From the NCBI GenBank assembly GCA_003978455.1, contig QNZT01000063.1:1-8802 (forward strand): DNA of 8,802 nucleotides, in the 5' to 3' direction. Shown one piece after another: positions 6,448 to 8,802 of the stretch. Made by a program: the position numbers and the translations under genes. The notes below the pieces were generated by a model. It was not told the DNA's origin. It made no database searches and saw nothing but the letters and a program-made list of their open reading frames with translations. Numbering within the stretch: position 1 is the first letter of the stretch; every line of letters starts with the position of its first letter. The DNA comes from Sulfurospirillum sp. (GTDB lineage: Bacteria > Campylobacterota > Campylobacteria > Campylobacterales > QNZT01).

Positions 6448-7310
6448 TTTTTCTCCTTTTTGATCACGGTACCGATGCCTTCGCTAGTGAAAAGCTCCAG
6501 CAGTATAGAGTGTTCGATACGACCGTCGATGATATGCGCCTTCTCCACGCCGCCTTCGATCGCTTCCAGACAGGCATCCACCTTGGGGATCATCCCGCCC
6601 TGAACCGTACCGTCGGCTTTGAGGGATTCCACCTCATCTTCACTCAGCGTCGAGAGCAGCTGTTTCTCTTTGTCCAGTACACCCAGTGTATCGGTCAGAA
6701 AAAGCACTTTCTTCGCACCGATCGCCACCGCGATTTTACTCGCCGCCAGATCGGCATTGATATTAAACCCGGGTTCACCGATCTCGTTTCCCGATGCGAT
6801 CGGCGCGATCACCGGGATGAACTTCTCTTCGATCAGATCCAGCACGATCTTGCTGTCGATCTCCGTAATCGTGCCGGTATATCCGAAACGCGCCGCATCT
6901 TTGGGTCTGGCTTTGATAAAGTTGGCATCTTTCCCGCTGATCCCTATCGCCTTGGCACCGTGATGGTTCAGCAGCGAAGTGATCTCTTTGTTGATACTGC
7001 CGCTGAGCACCATCTCAACCACTTCCATATTCTCTTTGGTAGTGACACGCTGTCCATCTTCAAAAGAGGTTTCAATTCCAAGCTGTTCGAGTATAGTATT
7101 GATCTTTTTCCCGCCGCCGTGAACGATCACCGGCTTGAGACCAAGCAGAAACAGAAAAGCGATATCTTTCGCGAACTTCTCTTTGAGCAGCGGCTGTGTC
7201 TGTGCTGCACCGCCGTATTTGATGACGATTATCTGATCGCGGAACATCTTGATAAAGGGAAAAGCGTCAATCAGCGTTCTTACCGTATCTATCTTCTTTT
7301 GCATTGGCAT
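6444..7310 (-). CDS. argB: Acetylglutamate kinase, probably the arginine-sensitive type
   Basis: The 288-residue amino acid kinase phosphorylates N-acetylglutamate, the second step of the cyclic or linear arginine pathway. Visible motifs are VIKYGGAA (29-36), VHGGGKKI (63-70), GQRVT (86-90), VEMVLSGSINKEI (98-110) and the GFNINADLAASKIA nucleotide and substrate region. About 28 residues precede the first strand (IDTVRTLIDAFPFIKMF), matching the N-terminal helix that links dimers into hexamers in arginine-inhibited enzymes and is missing from the 258-residue E. coli protein. Feedback inhibition by arginine is therefore likely, as an inference from architecture. The ATG at 7310 has AGGA with 7 nt or so spacing; a second ATG lies at 7304. 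The gene starts 15 nt after lpxK and overlaps thrC by 4 nt. Confidence 0.96.
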   Translation of the reverse strand: MPMQKKIDTVRTLIDAFPFIKMFRDQIIVIKYGGAAQTQPLLKEKFAKDIAFLFLLGLKPVIVHGGGKKINTILEQLGIETSFEDGQRVTTKENMEVVEMVLSGSINKEITSLLNHHGAKAIGISGKDANFIKARPKDAARFGYTGTITEIDSKIVLDLIEEKFIPVIAPIASGNEIGEPGFNINADLAASKIAVAIGAKKVLFLTDTLGVLDKEKQLLSTLSEDEVESLKADGTVQGGMIPKVDACLEAIEGGVEKAHIIDGRIEHSILLELFTSEGIGTVIKKEKK

Positions 7311-7325
7311 TGCTGTCCTGAATTT

Positions 7326-8264
7326 TTAGGAGATTTTATCAAAATTTACTATATATTTCTTTACACGCTCAACGATTTTCGGGGAGAGCTCGATTTCCAG
7401 GGCAAGAATCGAAAGATCGATTCTGAAATTTTCCATTTTGACCGCATCTTTCTGTGTCGTCAAAATAGAGTCCGCATTATATTCACGTAAAATTTTCGCC
7501 AGTTCCCGCTCCTGAAACCGATAGTGATCCGGGAAAAAAACCCGCTCGATAAAAGGCGGTACAAATTTATTGAGCCGCTCCGGCTTGGAGATAGCCGTAA
7601 CCAGCACCATACGCTCACTGCGATTGAGAATCTCCACGCTACGGGTAAAGTCGACGTTTTCGACAGCCGTCAAATCCGCTTTGCGGTAGAGTGAAGCAGG
7701 TTCTCTGAAAGGACCGGCCGGCAGACAAAACTCGTTGTCAAAAACGACAGAGGGTTTTAGCAAAATATCAAACTTTTCGATATGTGCCTTGCTGAAGCCG
7801 TCATCCAAAATCACGACAGTTGCACCCATCTCTTTCGCCTTTTGAAGCCCCTTGACACGATCTTCACTCACAATGATACTGGCATGGGGAAGAGAGCGGG
7901 CAAGAAGCAGTGCTTCGTCACCGCTTTTTTCCACATCGCTCATGATCACACCGTTTTGACTGACGACAATCAAACCACGTGAACGGCGACCGTAACCACG
8001 TAGCACCACCGCAACATCCGCTACTTCATGAAGCTTCTTTGCAAGCGCTATCGTAAAAGGTGTCTTTCCGCTGCCTCCTACGATCAAATTGCCGACACTG
8101 ACAACCGGGATACCGTAATTTTTCGCTTTTGCAAGTTTACGCCGCACCGTGACATAACTACAGTAAAGCAACGAAAACGGATAGAGCAAAAAAGAGATAA
8201 ATTTTTGAATGCCGTTTGGGTGAAAGAGATACCTCTCTACCCAAAAATAGATACGATGTTTCAC
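7326..8264 (-). CDS. lpxK: Tetraacyldisaccharide 4'-kinase (lipid A synthesis)
   Basis: The 312-residue inner-membrane-associated kinase phosphorylates the 4' position of the lipid A disaccharide to give lipid IVA. The order of features fits the family: N-terminal FWVERYLFHP, a hydrophobic anchor (about 21-40), P-loop VGGSGKTP (62-69), LRGYGRRSRG (88-97), GDEALLLA (115-122), VILDDGFS (151-158), LPAGPFREP (181-189), FPDHYRF with H247 (244-250) and TTQKDAVKM (269-277). The usual DDGFQH reads DDGFSKAH here, a local variation also possible for this phylum. The start is GTG 8264-8262, overlapping the upstream stop as GTGA; the only Shine-Dalgarno-like bases (GAGG) abut the start, so translation probably depends on coupling to the upstream gene. 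The FWVERYLF opening supports this start. Its presence means a lipid A outer membrane. Confidence 0.95.
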   Translation of the reverse strand: MKHRIYFWVERYLFHPNGIQKFISFLLYPFSLLYCSYVTVRRKLAKAKNYGIPVVSVGNLIVGGSGKTPFTIALAKKLHEVADVAVVLRGYGRRSRGLIVVSQNGVIMSDVEKSGDEALLLARSLPHASIIVSEDRVKGLQKAKEMGATVVILDDGFSKAHIEKFDILLKPSVVFDNEFCLPAGPFREPASLYRKADLTAVENVDFTRSVEILNRSERMVLVTAISKPERLNKFVPPFIERVFFPDHYRFQERELAKILREYNADSILTTQKDAVKMENFRIDLSILALEIELSPKIVERVKKYIVNFDKIS

Positions 8265-8802
8265 CCTCTGCTTGCCGAAATCTCTTTGATTTGATCACAG
8301 ATATAGATGACATCGTCATCACTCAAACCGGTATAACACGGCAGTGACAATATCTGCTGGTAGTTGGTCAGCGCAGCGGGAAAATCGTTGACACGTAACG
8401 AGTACTTCTGCTTGTAGTAGGTCAGCAGATGCAACGGTACAAAATGGAGTCCGGTATAGATACCCTGTTCTTTAAGTGCCCGTGCAAAATCGTCCCTATT
8501 TTTATCCACTTTGATGATATAGAGACTGTATGTATGCTCCATGACATTTACCGGCAGAGTGATATGCGGCACATTCGCCAACTCACTATTGTAGATTTCA
8601 GCAATCTGCAGCCTGCGCTGAATCTGCTCATCCGCTTTCTGAAGCTGTGCAATACAAAACGCCGAATCAAGCTCGCTGCTCTCATAGCCGATACCGATAT
8701 CAACCACATCATAAACATAGCCGATATTACCGTACTTATCCCACTCTTTGGCTTCAATCGCATGGTGACGAATCAATTTCGCTCTCTCATAGAGTGCCTC
8801 AT
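8261..8802 (-). CDS. DegT/DnrJ/EryC1/StrS-family sugar aminotransferase, C-terminal part (partial)
   Basis: About 180 codons are visible; the frame is open to the right edge, beginning EALYERAKLIRHHAIE, so the 5' half including the PLP lysine lies outside the window. The family's C-terminal features are clear: DVVDIGIGYESSELDSAFC (the usual GYNYRLSDIQAAL region), AQLQKADEQIQRRLQIAEIY, then GLHFVPLHLLTYYKQKY, DFPAALTNYQQILSLPCY and a last helix DDDVIYICDQIKEI. These PLP enzymes transfer an amino group to a keto-sugar nucleotide for surface glycans; the layout resembles PseC of pseudaminic acid synthesis, but the specificity cannot be fixed from this half. A TTG at 8776 is not the start, since homologous sequence continues upstream of it. 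The TGA (8263-8261) overlaps the lpxK GTG, making this the upstream member of the operon with lpxK, argB, thrC and the helicase gene. Confidence 0.88.
   Translation of the reverse strand, partial: EALYERAKLIRHHAIEAKEWDKYGNIGYVYDVVDIGIGYESSELDSAFCIAQLQKADEQIQRRLQIAEIYNSELANVPHITLPVNVMEHTYSLYIIKVDKNRDDFARALKEQGIYTGLHFVPLHLLTYYKQKYSLRVNDFPAALTNYQQILSLPCYTGLSDDDVIYICDQIKEISASRG

Noticed and set aside
6510..7490. A 326-codon plus-strand frame
   Set aside because: It lies antisense to argB and the 3' end of lpxK and has no protein-like motif pattern.
8261..8776. The aminotransferase as a complete 171-residue gene starting at TTG 8776
   Set aside because: The frame stays open to the window edge and the upstream residues (EALYERAKL) match the family, so the gene is simply cut by the window.

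Overview
The window reads as chromosomal DNA from a Campylobacterota (epsilonproteobacterial) organism, most likely of the Sulfurovum/Sulfurimonas type. This is inferred, not searched. The complete ArgG resembles the Campylobacter form as I remember it. lpxK and thrC lie in one transcription unit, as I recall for Campylobacter jejuni, although here argB sits between them. The -10 elements are AT-rich with no clear -35. LpxK implies a Gram-negative outer membrane.

Left part (1-1829). Two argininosuccinate synthase genes lie head to head. The left one (minus strand) is cut by the window edge after 54 codons. The right one (plus strand) is complete. Their first ~50 codons and the DNA between them form an imperfect inverted repeat of about 468 bp around a 23-nt loop (221-243). 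In codons 5-54 the two copies differ at seven positions, all third-base and all silent. This is the most unusual object in the window. It is either a real, diverged inverted duplication of argG or an assembly join between two strains, and the sequence alone does not decide. After the right argG come a good intrinsic terminator and an unannotated-looking 59-residue single-pass membrane protein with a CVKTC motif.

Middle (1835-2906). radC is on the minus strand and ends 5 nt from the end of the 59-residue gene (convergent). Its control region holds a perfect 10-bp dyad, a TATACT -10 and a strong ribosome binding site. Upstream of it is a 58-residue two-helix membrane protein gene with a very similar promoter.

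Right part (2907-8802). A tight minus-strand operon reads, in transcription order: DegT-family sugar aminotransferase (5' end outside the window), lpxK, argB, thrC, and a UvrD/Rep-type helicase. Two junctions are GTGA start/stop overlaps and the other two gaps are 13-15 nt. The operon mixes surface glycan or lipid A synthesis (aminotransferase, lpxK), arginine and threonine synthesis (argB, thrC) and DNA repair (helicase). With argG nearby, two arginine-pathway steps are encoded in the window. No tRNA, rRNA, CRISPR array, insertion sequence or phage gene was seen.
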